Source of the DNA: Linum tenue | Lineage: Eukaryota > Streptophyta > Magnoliopsida > Malpighiales > Linaceae | Assembly (NCBI GenBank): GCA_946122785.1 | Contig: CAMGYJ010000009.1 | Location: 29,547,633-29,611,632 of the forward strand | Reading direction: 5' to 3' | DNA length: 64,000 bases | Shown here: piece by piece, positions 32,722 through 43,395 of the stretch | Layout: the number at the start of each line of letters is the position of its first letter | How positions within the stretch are numbered: position 1 is the first letter of the stretch | Notes under the pieces: generated by a model | The model's input: only the letters and a program-made list of their open reading frames with translations | Database searches by the model: none | Told to the model about the DNA's origin: nothing | Made by a program: the position numbers and the translations under genes

Positions 32722-34190
32722 TTTTTTTCTTGTGCGAGTCGGATGGAAAGCGAATCGGTTTTTAATAAAATCCACACTCGACCCAACCCGCCAATTTCAA
32801 AAGCAGTAAAACTCGCTCCCGACCAAAAAAACATCAACACCACGTTCAACCCATTGTTTTGTTATTTGGGTGCAAGTCAGATAAAAAGCGGACATAATTT
32901 TAACAAAATCTACACCCAACTCACACCCGTCAATCACAAAAGAAAGTAAAAATGGTCCTTAACTAAAACTCGTCAATATCAAGTTCAACTCGCTTTTCAC
33001 TGGGTCGATTTTTTTGTTTTTGTTTTTTAGGTGTGGGTCGGATAGAAAGAGGGCGAATTTTTTTAACAAAATCCACACCCGACCCAACCTATCAATTAAA
33101 AAAGCAGGTAAAACTCGCTCTCGACCCAAAACTCGTTCCCAACGCAAAGTTCAACCCGCTTTGACAGGGACGATTGTTATGTTTTTAGGTCTGAGTCGAA
33201 TGGAAATTGGGCAAAATTTTTAACAAAGTCCACACTCGACCTAACTCGTCATTAAAAAAGCGGGTCACAAATCAAAACTCGTCAATATCGGCTTTGACGA
33301 GGTCGATACATTCATTTTTTAAATACGAGTTAGATGGAACGAGAACCAAGTTATTAAAAAAATCAATACCCGGCACATACAATTTTTTTTTAAATGCTCC
33401 TAACCTAAACACTAGGTTCGCCTCTCTTTGATCATGTTGAATTATGTTGAATACCCATGAGTTTGAACTGAATTATCATAAAAAGAAAACATAATGAAAT
33501 TAAAGTTACAATGACACTAAAGTTTTGATTAAGCAGACCAAATTTTTATCAAAATTCACACCCTACCCAACCTGTCAATTACAAAAGCGGATAAAACTCG
33601 CGCTTGACCTAAAACTCGTCAACACTATATTCAATTCGCTTTGACCTGATTGAATTAGGTTGAACACCCATGAATTTGTGCTCAATTGTCATAAAATAAA
33701 ATATGATGGAAGTTTAAATGGCACTAAAATTTTGATTGAGTGGGGCCAGTGGGCCGAGTTTTTAGCAAAATCAACACCCGACCCAATCTGTTAATTACAA
33801 AAGCGGGTAAAAATCGCTTCCGAACCAAAATTCGTCAATATCGAATTGATCCCATTTTGACTGGGTCATTATTATATTTTTTTAGGTGCAGGTCAGATGG
33901 AAAAGCCACCGAGTTTTTAATAAAATTGACATCCGACCCAACCCATTCATTACAAAAGCGGGTAAAACTCGCTCCCGAACCAAAACTCATCAACATCGGA
34001 TTCAATCAGCTTTGACTGAGTCGATTTTTTTTATTTTTTAGGTGAGGGTCAAATGGAAAAGCAAATCGAGTTCTTAACAAAATTCACACCTGACTCAACC
34101 TATCAATTACAAAAGCAGGTAAAACTCGCTCCCGACCCAAAACTCATCAACATCAGGTTCAACTCGCATTGTCCGGGTAGAATTAGGATG
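32722..34190 (+). repeat. Degenerate tandem array of ~150-180-bp units
   Basis: About seven or eight copies are seen, each with GTCGGATGGAAA, TTTTTAACAAAATCCACACC, CGACCCAACC, TCAATTACAAAAGCGGGTAA, AACTCGCTCCCGACC and TCAACCCGCTTTGACTGGGT, separated by T-rich runs. The units are diverged, so it is an old satellite-like or intron-type array. The short ORFs inside are repeat translation, not genes. 32524-32721 holds nothing recognisable. Confidence 0.75.
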
Positions 34191-34359
34191 ATTCAATCAT
34201 CTTTGACATTGATTGTGTATATAATATATTAGATATATAGCTAATTAATTAACTGGTTAATTTGGTTTGACCGGTTAGGAGTGTCTGAAACCAAACCAAA
34301 CCACCTGAACCAAACAAGCTAAAAAATTTAACCAAACCAAAGCAATTATCCAAATTAAC

Positions 34360-34980
34360 CAATGCAGTCAAAAGCGCGATTCTACCTAGAAGCGGAAAAG
34401 GGGTAAAATCGTAAAGCGTAGAATTAAAGCGTAAAAGCATAAGTTTTTGGCGCATACTGTAAAATAACTAAAAATCTGTTAAGCACAACACACACTATGT
34501 AATATATGAGTGCATAGAATTTAGATAAATTAATAAATATCTGCAATTCGTGTCTAAAGTAGAGCAACTCATAGCATCTTAACAATAAATTCATAAACAT
34601 ACATCTTAACAATAAACCACATTCCCCTTTATACTAATGAATTTGGGAAGGACCTAGCTAGTGAATTATATTACTCTATTGAAGTTGAGAATGCATCGAA
34701 CTACCTTTATGTATCTTTTAATCTCAAATGTATCATATTGTTGGTGATTTACCTTAAAAATATAGTTCTTATAATTAATTTCATGAAAAGAATACGCATT
34801 TAGTGAACTAAAAGCGTAAAGCGTTTTGGTATACTAAAAGCGTAAGTTTTTAAGTTCTAAAACGCAATTTAGCCCGATTTTGTACACTAAAGATTTTATA
34901 TGGAAACGGAAGCGTTTTGGCGACCTAAAAGTGTAAAACCGTAAGTTTTTAAATTTTAAAGCGCGATTTTGACTGTATTG
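34360..34980. mobile_element. Non-autonomous hAT-type element (621 bp)
   Basis: Terminal inverted repeats are CAATGCAGTCAAAAGCGCG (left) and the reverse complement of the right end, CAATACAGTCAAAATCGCG. Both sides carry the exact 8-bp duplication AAATTAAC (34352-34359 and 34981-34988). Subterminal motifs AAAGCGTAA and AAGTTTTTAA repeat. No ORF. Confidence 0.8.
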
Positions 34981-34988
34981 AAATTAAC

Positions 34989-35459
34989 CAAATCAAATTA
35001 TTCAAATACTACCGATTAAAACGATTACCATAGTAACCACACCGTTTAAATACCCGGGCCGCAGCCAAAACCACGCGGGTGTCTTGATCATTGATCCCAC
35101 CAAGCGGGTGTTTCAGAATTGTTTCTAAGCGTAACCTGGTCCATTAATCCCATTCCCCTAATGACTCTATTCTCCAAATCTTTAACCTATTTTCACAGGA
35201 GCCATATGATATGCCAAATGCTTTTCCAGGAAGGTCTGTGTGATCGCTTTCAGAGCATACAATACAACATTAAGCTAAAAGGTTGTAGGTATGAAAAGAA
35301 AGTGGAAGGAAATACTAAGAGAAAACTAGCTAGGAGATATTAAGTAAGGTGATAAAAGGATGGGCATACAAGAATTTCAGGGCTTAGAGATCCTAGAACC
35401 AGGATACAAAATCCGTAGAGTTTACAAACTCGGGAGATAGCGGAAGTGTCTGGAGCATG
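34989..35459. other. Intergenic stretch, nothing recognised
   Basis: AT-rich to mixed DNA without a supported ORF, repeat or RNA gene. Confidence 0.5.
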
Positions 35460-35467
35460 CACTTGAT

Positions 35468-36526
35468 TAGAATGGGCATCGGTCGATTTGGTCCAAGATC
35501 ATACCAAATTATTCTCGGACTGGACCAAATATTTTTCTAAATCAAGGATCAAAGTCGAATCGTTATTACTTTGATTTGGTCTGGATCAAACCATATATGG
35601 CTCGATTCGATGTGGATAATCCCATTTGACAGATTAATCTTTTATTCGAATAAAATCACTCTTAAAGGACAACACAAGAATTAAAAAATGTAACTATACA
35701 AAAAGAAGTAATCAAATTATCCCAATTTAAATACTCCACAATTCTTAAAAACCACATATTCCAAAATATTATGCAAAAAGCTAAACGAGAACTACTTACC
35801 TAAAGCCAAAAGTCTTTTTATTCAATCTCAAAGATAGTCTAACTAATTGCCTCTCTAATTTTCCATTTTCACTTCCAAGAGTGCACGTTGGACCGCCCAA
35901 TCTTCAGAATTTCCACTGATTATTAGAAAGCCTCTCTTATGCAATATAAGCACATGATATAAGGCATTAGAAAGGAGTTTAACTACTCCAAGAACTAGTG
36001 CAATAAAACAAATAGTTCTTAACCTTGCTAATTTGCAGTGGTGTTGTCAGACTTGGCAAAAGTCTATGTGGTGTCATAATTATTCGCATCTTATCCATAT
36101 CTGAAACGTTAAACAAGAAAAGAGAACACAATATAAATATATGGTTCACAGCGTGTAGGTAAAGTAAGCAGCTCTCTTGATCGAAGCAATGCGGATGGGA
36201 ACTCTGATTTGAGGGTAGGACAATAGGAGCGAGAGCAGTGAATCAAAGTCAGGGAAAGTCAATCATATTTATAGGTAGTTAAGTGTCGTGTAGGGTACTA
36301 GGGATTTCAACTCCAAATCGACTTGCCTGCTCAATGCCTAATAAAATAAGCAATTAATTTAATTACGATTCGGTCCGGTCCATAGCTTGATTTTACAATT
36401 TCGGCCGGGACCGAACCAAAGCCGAAAATGTCCCAAATTCAGGAACCAAAGTCGAATCGAAAAATAAACAATTCGATCTGATTCGGTGTGAGAGTCGATT
36501 CGGAATCGAATCGTTACCCACCCATA
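35468..36526. mobile_element. Non-autonomous hAT-type element (1059 bp)
   Basis: It starts TAGAATGGGCATCGG and ends CGTTACCCACCCATA, with short imperfect inverted ends. The exact 8-bp target duplication CACTTGAT lies at 35460-35467 and 36527-36534. Subterminal regions share GATTCG/CGAATCG-rich sequence. There is no transposase. Confidence 0.75.
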
Positions 36527-36930
36527 CACTTGATAAAAAAAATTCATAAAAAAAATTCCATCACTATCAGCATTTCGAGTTACAAGTTAAATTTGTGACC
36601 TAACATTATATGTATAAATCTAATTTATATTATAAATTAATTTGTTTGAAAATGTATATGTACAAATTCAACTTGTACAATAACATTGAAAATAAACATT
36701 TAGTTTACGCCATAAACAAATTTGTTAGAAAAAGGTATATGTACTAATAAGATCAACGCACGTGTTCAATGTTTAACGTTAAAAAATACAAATTATATTT
36801 ATTTTGTATCATAATCAACAAAAACATTTTTAATAAATTCCTCCCACATATCGGATATTAGCTTTCCTGGTTTTGTTGACTAGCTAGGTCCCTCTAGAAA
36901 TATTATATACATTCTCTTTCCATATATATA

Positions 36931-37318
36931 GGTGGCTACTTCGGTGCACTCAGTGCACCCATTTCTAAAAGTGTCCATAATACATCAATTTTTGAACTTT
37001 AATAAGTACTCTCAATCTAATATGATGATATGCCATAGAATCATAACAAATCAATCTATTACTCTAACCCTTTAACCTTCAATTTTGAATCACAATGCAA
37101 AATCCCAAATTGTAAACCTAAACCCTAACCCTAAACCCCTAAATCCTACAAATTAAAGTAAATTTTAAATGATTTTTTTTCAAATTCACGTGCTTCTTGT
37201 TCATAATATCATAAGCAACAATTGATACTGTTTTGATATGAATCGCATGCTCAGAATGATGATTATGAGGCGGGTGCACCGAGTGCACCAAAAAAAGTGG
37301 GCGCGCCGAATACGCCAC
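36931..37318. mobile_element. MITE-like element in a TA-rich site (388 bp)
   Basis: The ends are GGTGGCTACTTCGG on the left and, reverse-complemented on the right, GTGGCGTATTCGG, each followed inward by GTGCACTC(A/G)GTGCACCC. The flanks are TATATATA on both sides, which fits a duplication but lies in a TA microsatellite, so the superfamily is open. Short telomere-like CCCTAAA runs occur inside near 37120-37140. Confidence 0.55.
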
Positions 37319-37360
37319 TATATATATATATATATATATCATGTGCGTGTGCCTCTGCGG

Positions 37361-37796
37361 TAGTGGTGGCAATTAGGATCCAAATCCATGAATCCAATCC
37401 AATCCATCCACCAAATTATCCACCTAATCCAATCCATTTGATCCAAATCCAATTGGATTGGTGGATTCATGGATCAATCCATGGATCCAAATGGCAAATT
37501 ACGATTTGGTACCTATATTTTTTATATTTTACATTTTGGTACCTAAAATTTATATTTTTATACGAAAAATATCATTGGAAAATTACGTTTTGGTACCTAA
37601 AATATTTCATTATGACATTTTAGTACCTAAACTTTTCAAAATTTACATTTTGGTCCAAGTCTTGGATGTTATTTGGATTCATGGATCAATCCACCAATTC
37701 ATTGGATCCAATCCATGAATCCACCAATCCATTGGATCCAATCCATTTGATCCATGGATCCACGAATCTACGAATCTGATCCAATTGCCACCTCTA
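37361..37796. mobile_element. hAT-type MITE (436 bp)
   Basis: It starts TAGTGGTGGCAATT and ends AATTGCCACCTCTA; the inverted ends differ at one base. The exact 8-bp duplication CTCTGCGG lies at 37353-37360 and 37797-37804. The interior is packed with ATTGGATCC/GGATCCAAT-type repeats and the motif TTTGGTACCTAAA. Confidence 0.9.
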
Positions 37797-37804
37797 CTCT
37801 GCGG

Positions 37805-38625
37805 TCTCTTTAATACCTACTTATACTTAGATCATAAATGCTCAACTTGTTTTGTCTAGTAGCTGCTGGCTGGCTGGAAAGTGGAAAGGCATTACTATGA
37901 GTATCATTGATCTCGTAGTAGTTCATTATTCGATCTGAATCTGGGACCAAGCAAGCGAAGCATCACACAACAAAGTGCAAACTGACAAAGTTAAGAGTTG
38001 GGGAGAAAGAAGGGTGTTATTATGTACCAACCCCACTACTCATGCTTCCTGCTGCGCGCCCACTATAAGCTGGTGGTGCCCAATCAGATTAATCAGTCAC
38101 CCACATAAATACCTTTTCTTCCTAAATCATGTGATCAACGGGATTTCACACTCGTGTTTAGATCAATGCCAGCCACTTTCTACAGTGATTGGTACTCATG
38201 TTCTTACAACGTCTATGCTATGCAAGATATATGGAAACACGATACCAAGTATGGATTGATGAATGTCGTAGGTTTTAATATCTGTAGTGTTTTGTTGTTG
38301 TTGTTGTTGTTGTTGTTCTGCCTTTTGTTGTGTTTTCACGGACGGATGTATGGTTGTCATTTGGGTGTTTGGTTGATTTTGTTAGCAGGGAAGTCCCGAT
38401 GCAACTAGCTAGTTGTATCTATGGGATGTTACATGCATGGGCTTCCGATACATCGTTGTTCTCTAAACGTTTTGAATGTGTTTGTTGTCTTTTATATTTT
38501 TTTTCTTTTGTTTAATAATATTCATCTCGCCTTTTATATAAAAGGGAGATGTATAAAATTTGTAAGATTCAATGTTTCAAGTTTACATAACAATGCCCAC
38601 ATCAAATATATTATTATTATATATT
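37805..38625. other. Intergenic DNA with a GTT microsatellite
   Basis: A (TTG)n run lies at 38291-38318. Short ORFs around 37975-38515 are not recognised and overlap the microsatellite, so none is called. Confidence 0.5.
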
Positions 38626-39902
38626 GTTAATATCTTAGTTTGGCCCGAACTATACACATACTTTCTACTTTGGCCCGAATTATTGAATATTGCTACTATG
38701 GCCTGAACTATGTAGCAAACTTCCTCATATGGCCTGGAGGCGCGTTTGACCGTCAAAACAGACGGTCAACCAAGTTGACCGTTAGTCAATATACACATCA
38801 GCTGCCACGTATACATTAAAAATTATATTTTTTTTACAAAAAATAAAAAATAAATTAATAACTCTAAAATAAAAAAGGAACGGAAAATAAAAAAATAAAA
38901 TAAAATAAAAAAAAAACCCACAGCCACCATTTATACCCTCCTCTCTCTCTCCCCCTCTCACCCAAAATCGGGAAACCCTATCCCTTCTCCGAACCAGTTT
39001 CTTCCTCCGAAACCCTATCCCTTCTCCAGTCGACAGCTTCGCTTTAATCTTCTTTGGAGAAAAGATCGATGGGTGGGAAAGGGGCTGTTCTGGAAAGCGA
39101 CTTTTGGGAAAGGGGCTGTTTTGGAGAAGAGAGAGATAGGTGGGGAAGGACTTTTCTCCTTCTGGAGTGCTGCGCCTCGACAACGAGAAGAAGAAGAGGG
39201 TCTGGGTTAGGGTTCTGGGTTAGAAGAAAAAAAGGTGAATCGAAGGGGAAGGGAGAAGGAGGAGTCGGGGCGAATCGAAGAAGAAGAGGGTCTGGGTTAG
39301 GGTTCTGGGTTAGAAGAAAAAAAGGTGAATCGAAGGGGAAGGGAGAAGGAGGAGTCGGGGCAAATCGAAGGGGAAGGGAGAAGGAGGAGTCGGGGCGAAT
39401 CGAAGGGGAAGGGAGAAGGAGGAGTCGGGGAAGGAGTCCGGCGAATCAGCGACGGCGGCGTCTTTCACCGACCGGCCGCCGCTGCATTTGCCGGAGAATC
39501 TTCGAGAATCGCCCAGAATTCGTCGGGGAAGGGAGTTGGGGGTAGACGATGGGTCTGAAAGGGGGGAGGTAATTCCCGATACGAATCGATGCGGGAAGAT
39601 AGGGATGGGTTTTTTTATTTTATTTTTTTTTTCTTTTATTTTCCGTTCCTTTTTTATTTTAGAGTTATTAATTTATTTTTTATTTTTTGTAAAAAAAATA
39701 TAATTTTTAATGTATACGTGGCAGCTGATGTGTATATTGACTAACGGTCAACTTGGTTGACCGTCTGTTTTGACGGTCAAACGCGCCTCCAGGCCATATG
39801 AGGAAGTTTGCTACATAGTGCAGGCCATAGTAGCAATATTCAATAATTCGGGCCAAAGTAGAAAGTATGTGTATAGTTCGGGCCAAACTAAGGTATTAAC
39901 CC
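38626..39902. mobile_element. Mutator-like element with ~300-bp inverted ends (1277 bp)
   Basis: The left end (38626-about 38932) and right end (about 39598-39902) are near-identical inverted repeats, beginning TTAATA(T/C)CTTAGTTTGGCCC and containing GACCGTCAAAACAGACGGTC and GGAACGGAAAATAAAA. The flanks TTATATATT and TTATATATA match at 8 of 9 bases, as expected for a Mutator-type 9-bp duplication. The interior carries GC-richer sequence unlike its surroundings (38933-39597), as in Pack-MULEs, but no transposase. Confidence 0.75.
39190..39440 (+). repeat. Tandem repeats inside the Mutator-like element
   Basis: A unit of about 92 bp (GGTCTGGGTTAGGGTTCTGG ... GGAGTCGGGGCGAATC) occurs twice, and its 35-bp end (GAATCGAAGGGGAAGGGAGA...) occurs four times. 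Through them a frame reads as a basic Gly/Arg/Glu-rich repeat, probably not a real protein. Confidence 0.8.
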
Positions 39903-40867
39903 TTATATATAAACCTTATGTGTGGTTACTGTTGCATAAACAGTAACAATTTGTTACCCCAAATTTATTTAAATTACAACTTAGTCATTATGATGTACAT
40001 TTTACATTTTGATATGTCAAATTTAATTTTAATGTCAAATTATTGAACAATTATGTTTTGGTATCTAAATTTTATGAGATTTTCGTACCTATAATTTTTT
40101 AAATTTACATATTGGTCCAATGTTTAGATTTCACTTGATCCAATCCACCAATCCTTTCTATCATCTACTTCCTTTTTGTTTCATTTTCACTCGCCTTCCA
40201 TAACCCTAATCAGTATACTATTTTTACGTAATCTAATGACAAGGATGAACAGGTCCATGCACGACTCACCAACAGTCTAGATAATTAATAATTGAACCAT
40301 GAACTACTAACTTTTCTAGCTCAATGTCGATTCCAATTACAAGTAAATATACATGGTTATTACTTATTAGAAAGTCGTCATTTCCTCTACAGGATTTGAA
40401 GGCGTGAAAATTTAAGCGCATTCCAGTTTTATTCCTTTTGCTTCTCTCTAGAGTTTTTCTTTTTCACCGGGGCTAATTTTCAACAATTATACATGGAATG
40501 TTTGGCTAGGTATCTACACATATAAAATAAATAGTTTCGATTTTTCTATAAAGAAAGTAAACAATTATCATCTTAAATACATCACCATAAAATGAATTAA
40601 GCCTCAACTATGCAAATTACAGTTCGGTACCTAAACTTAATAGATCTTTAAATTTATAACCTAAATTTATTTTTTTTTGGCATATAAGCCTCAAAATATT
40701 GATGGAACATTACATTTTAGTACGTAAAAGTTTTTTGTATTACATTTTGGTACCTAAACTTTTGAAGTTCTACAAATAGGTCTAATTTTGTATGTGTAAT
40801 TAAAACACCATCGAATAAATGAGTATTCATACCCAATTCATACACATTTAGATTATGAAAGTAAATA
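39903..40867. other. AT-rich intergenic DNA
   Basis: No gene. TTTGGTACCTAAA-type segments at about 40050-40110 and 40630-40770 are related to the segment within the MITE at 37500-37650, so this is a dispersed repeat. Confidence 0.45.
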
Positions 40868-40875
40868 TTCATACC

Positions 40876-41543
40876 CAGGGGCGGACCCAATGGGGTTTGG
40901 TGGTGTCCCGGGCACCCCTAAATTTTGGGAAAACAATTATCCAACTCCCGGTGGTAATTTACGTACAAACAAAAAATTATAATTGATAGTGAGGGACACC
41001 CCTGAAATTTGAAAAAATGATTATCCTACTCTCATTTTTTAGTTTGTGTATGAGAATATAAGTGGTAGTTTGGATAATTCAAACCTAGGACACTACTACT
41101 ATTAATAAAAATTATTTTCATTAGGCTACAACTCATTTATTGTTCGATTTTAAACACTGTGTAATAGTAAATTGACATTTCCTATCTCTAATTATTTTCA
41201 AAACCTAACAATTAAGCTTATTTCAAGCTACTCATAATTTGTATTGATTTTATGGTTGTAAGACAAGTGTTGAAAGAGCCTTTTCGGCTTTGGGTTGCAT
41301 CAATAACAAGTTTAAGAATCAAATATGCGATAAGTTCGTGAATAATTGTCTAGTAAGATATACAAAGACAATTTTTTGAGCAGTGTAGACACCAAGTGTA
41401 TTCTACAATTATTTCCGAATATGAAAACACATAGTGAAATTTTTTTTAACGTCGTACGAGTCAGATATTTTCTTCTATAATAATTATTTTAATTTATTTT
41501 TAAAAGAGGACACCCCTATGAAAAATTTCTGGGTCCGCCACTG
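40876..41543 (+). mobile_element. hAT element with transposase remnant (668 bp)
   Basis: The ends are CAGGGGCGGACCCA and TGGGTCCGCCACTG: inverted, one mismatch. The exact 8-bp target duplication TTCATACC lies at 40868-40875 and 41544-41551. It keeps only the last coding piece of a hAT transposase. Confidence 0.93.
41263..41379 (+). pseudogene. C-terminal dimerisation end of a hAT transposase
   Basis: An open frame reads TSVERAFSALGCINNKFKNQ, then ICDKFVNNCLVRYTKTIF and a TGA stop at 41379. This matches the hAT C-terminal dimerisation motif (SxERxFSAL...I...LRN...D..LN.CLV.Y.E..IF). The catalytic core is missing, so this is the 3' exon remnant of a deleted autonomous element. Confidence 0.85.
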
Positions 41544-41864
41544 TTCATACCCTACCCAAACTCATCTACAAACTTACAAACGCATATATACGTCACCCAT
41601 ACTCTATCCATAATCAATTGGTCTACTTGGGTTTAGGTAAATATCATTTATTAGCCAAAATTTTCAAAAAAAAAAAAAAATGAATGTTGACCGCCATATA
41701 TCTCTTCTCGGTCAATATCATATTGTCAAATCCATATTACTAACAAAACTGCTAACAAAAAAATTAATTTTTGACTAATAATACTAACAAAACACCATGA
41801 CTGCCCACATAATACATACCATATGTTGTCTCCGCCCACGACGAGCATCACCACCTAATATATA

Positions 41865-41891
41865 CTAGTTTTTTATCCGCCCGTTGGGCGG
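41865..41891 (-). mobile_element. Helitron-type 3' terminus (minus strand)
   Basis: On the minus strand a perfect 6-bp hairpin CCGCCC-AAC-GGGCGG (41891-41877) is followed 8 bases later by CTAG (41868-41865) and T. The body would extend to higher coordinates; the 5' end was not found. Confidence 0.55.
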
Positions 41892-42695
41892 TCGAAATTG
41901 ATTTATTTTTCATTGTATTATTTTATTTTTTTATAATTCATGTTTGTTACATTATTATACATGAAAATTTCAATCTCCTTTACCTTATTTCACAAGAAGA
42001 TATTCTTTGACCCTTCACCCTTTGTATCTTCCATTTATTAATGAAACACTAATTTTATTAAATTATTTATGTCAACTATTTTGTGTCTACTATTTTTTAT
42101 TATTATTTTAGATCCTATGAATATCATGCGATATAAGTTATCCATGTAATTTTGATAGAACAAGAAATCTCATTAGCATCCACATAATCAATCTTCTGCT
42201 TATCCATTTTAATTTACCTTAGCAATGTTCTAGCATAATCAACCAGAAATCAAACTAACTACTATCATTAATTTAACCGCATATAAATATAATTGATATT
42301 TAGTAGAGGGCTAAATATCCTCTGCAAAACGAATGTTTTTTTTACCTAATAACAACATAGACGAATAGTGAAAGTTGCAAACTTCAATACAACTCAATTT
42401 GTTCCATCTTATGAGTTCCTCAATCATGAACTGGATTGATGCATCAATGCACGCTAAGAAAACAAACAAATGACATTGCACACTTTAAGAAATTGAAAGA
42501 ACATCGACATAGACAACCCAATGACCACCACTACCACTTTATCTCTTATTTGTGACCTTTATAAAACCCCACATCCATTTTACTTATAACCCCCTGCTAC
42601 TTACTACTTACTGACCATATCATCATTGTAAAGCTAGCTAGTAGCAAGTCACTCATGAACATAATAAATATAAAAACATCCTCTGATGGAACATT
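41892..42695. other. AT-rich intergenic DNA
   Basis: No supported ORF, RNA gene or repeat. It may include the body of the Helitron-type element and the flank of element E. Confidence 0.45.
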
Positions 42696-43346
42696 GTAAG
42701 GTGACAACCCTCACAAGTTTGTTTTTGTTGGGCATGTGACTCGAGCCTAGCCGCGCCAAGGAACAAGTCGGGCCCAGCCGCGTCAAGGAACAGTGCGCGA
42801 CTAAATATACCCCGATGTGGCAGCGCAAAGACCCCGAGCGCGACACCTCGTCGTAGTTAACAACGTCTTGGCGCGAAGAGCTTTGGCGCGGAATGGGTTA
42901 CATGCGCCAAGTGAGAGCATAGCGTAGGCTAAACCAAGGGACAAGGAAAGCGTAGCTTTCCTCCCCAGAAGGTAGTCACATCAGGCCCATGGATAGGCCT
43001 CTGACACGTCCTAGGTAGAGGGATAACCAGGACATGGCCTAAAATCCTTAGTATGTTAGTGGTCACATCATTGTATCCCAGTTGTCACATCATTGTATCC
43101 TCGCATGAGTCAACCACTCACCCACCACCATGAAGCCTATAAATACGGCATTTACTACGGTGGGTGAGGGGATCGCATTTTTTGGGCATTCTCTCTCTAT
43201 AGCAACAACTTCTCTCTCTAAAAAGGGGACTTTCTTTCCCGTCAAACTCTCCAATTCTCCTCCCTCTGATCAATCCCCACGCTTGCGTTCTTCTTGACCC
43301 AAACTCTCACCCGAATCTAACTCCTACACTTAGTTAGGTTCAAACA
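42696..43346 (+). repeat. 5' LTR of element E
   Basis: The 3' end ...GTTAGGTTCAAACA is fixed by the primer site. The 5' end is a best guess at TGTAAGGTGACAACC, since the partner LTR is outside the window. It is GC-rich with many GGCGCG/CGCGCC motifs. Confidence 0.6.
43138..43145 (+). promoter_or_regulatory. TATA box in the element E LTR
   Basis: TATAAATA, about 200 bases before the LTR end, is a standard plant TATA box. Transcription should begin roughly 30 bases downstream. Confidence 0.6.
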
Positions 43347-43348
43347 AT

Positions 43349-43367
43349 TGGCGCCCACCGTGGGGCC
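43349..43367 (+). other. Primer binding site of element E
   Basis: TGGCGCCCACCGTGGGGCC immediately follows the LTR (after AT). This type of site is typical of Tat-lineage elements; the cognate tRNA is probably tRNA-Arg, not verified. Confidence 0.75.
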
Positions 43368-43395
43368 AAGAAGAAACGCAGAAGAAAATCCACCG

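Noticed and set aside
37110..37145. Telomere-like CCCTAAA runs
   Set aside because: Only a few irregular copies inside a MITE-like element, not an interstitial telomere array.
38154..38515. Short ORFs near the GTT microsatellite
   Set aside because: Poly-Leu from the microsatellite and no recognisable domain.
39054..39558. 163-aa Gly/Arg/Glu-rich ORF in the Mutator-like element
   Set aside because: It is a translation of tandem repeats.
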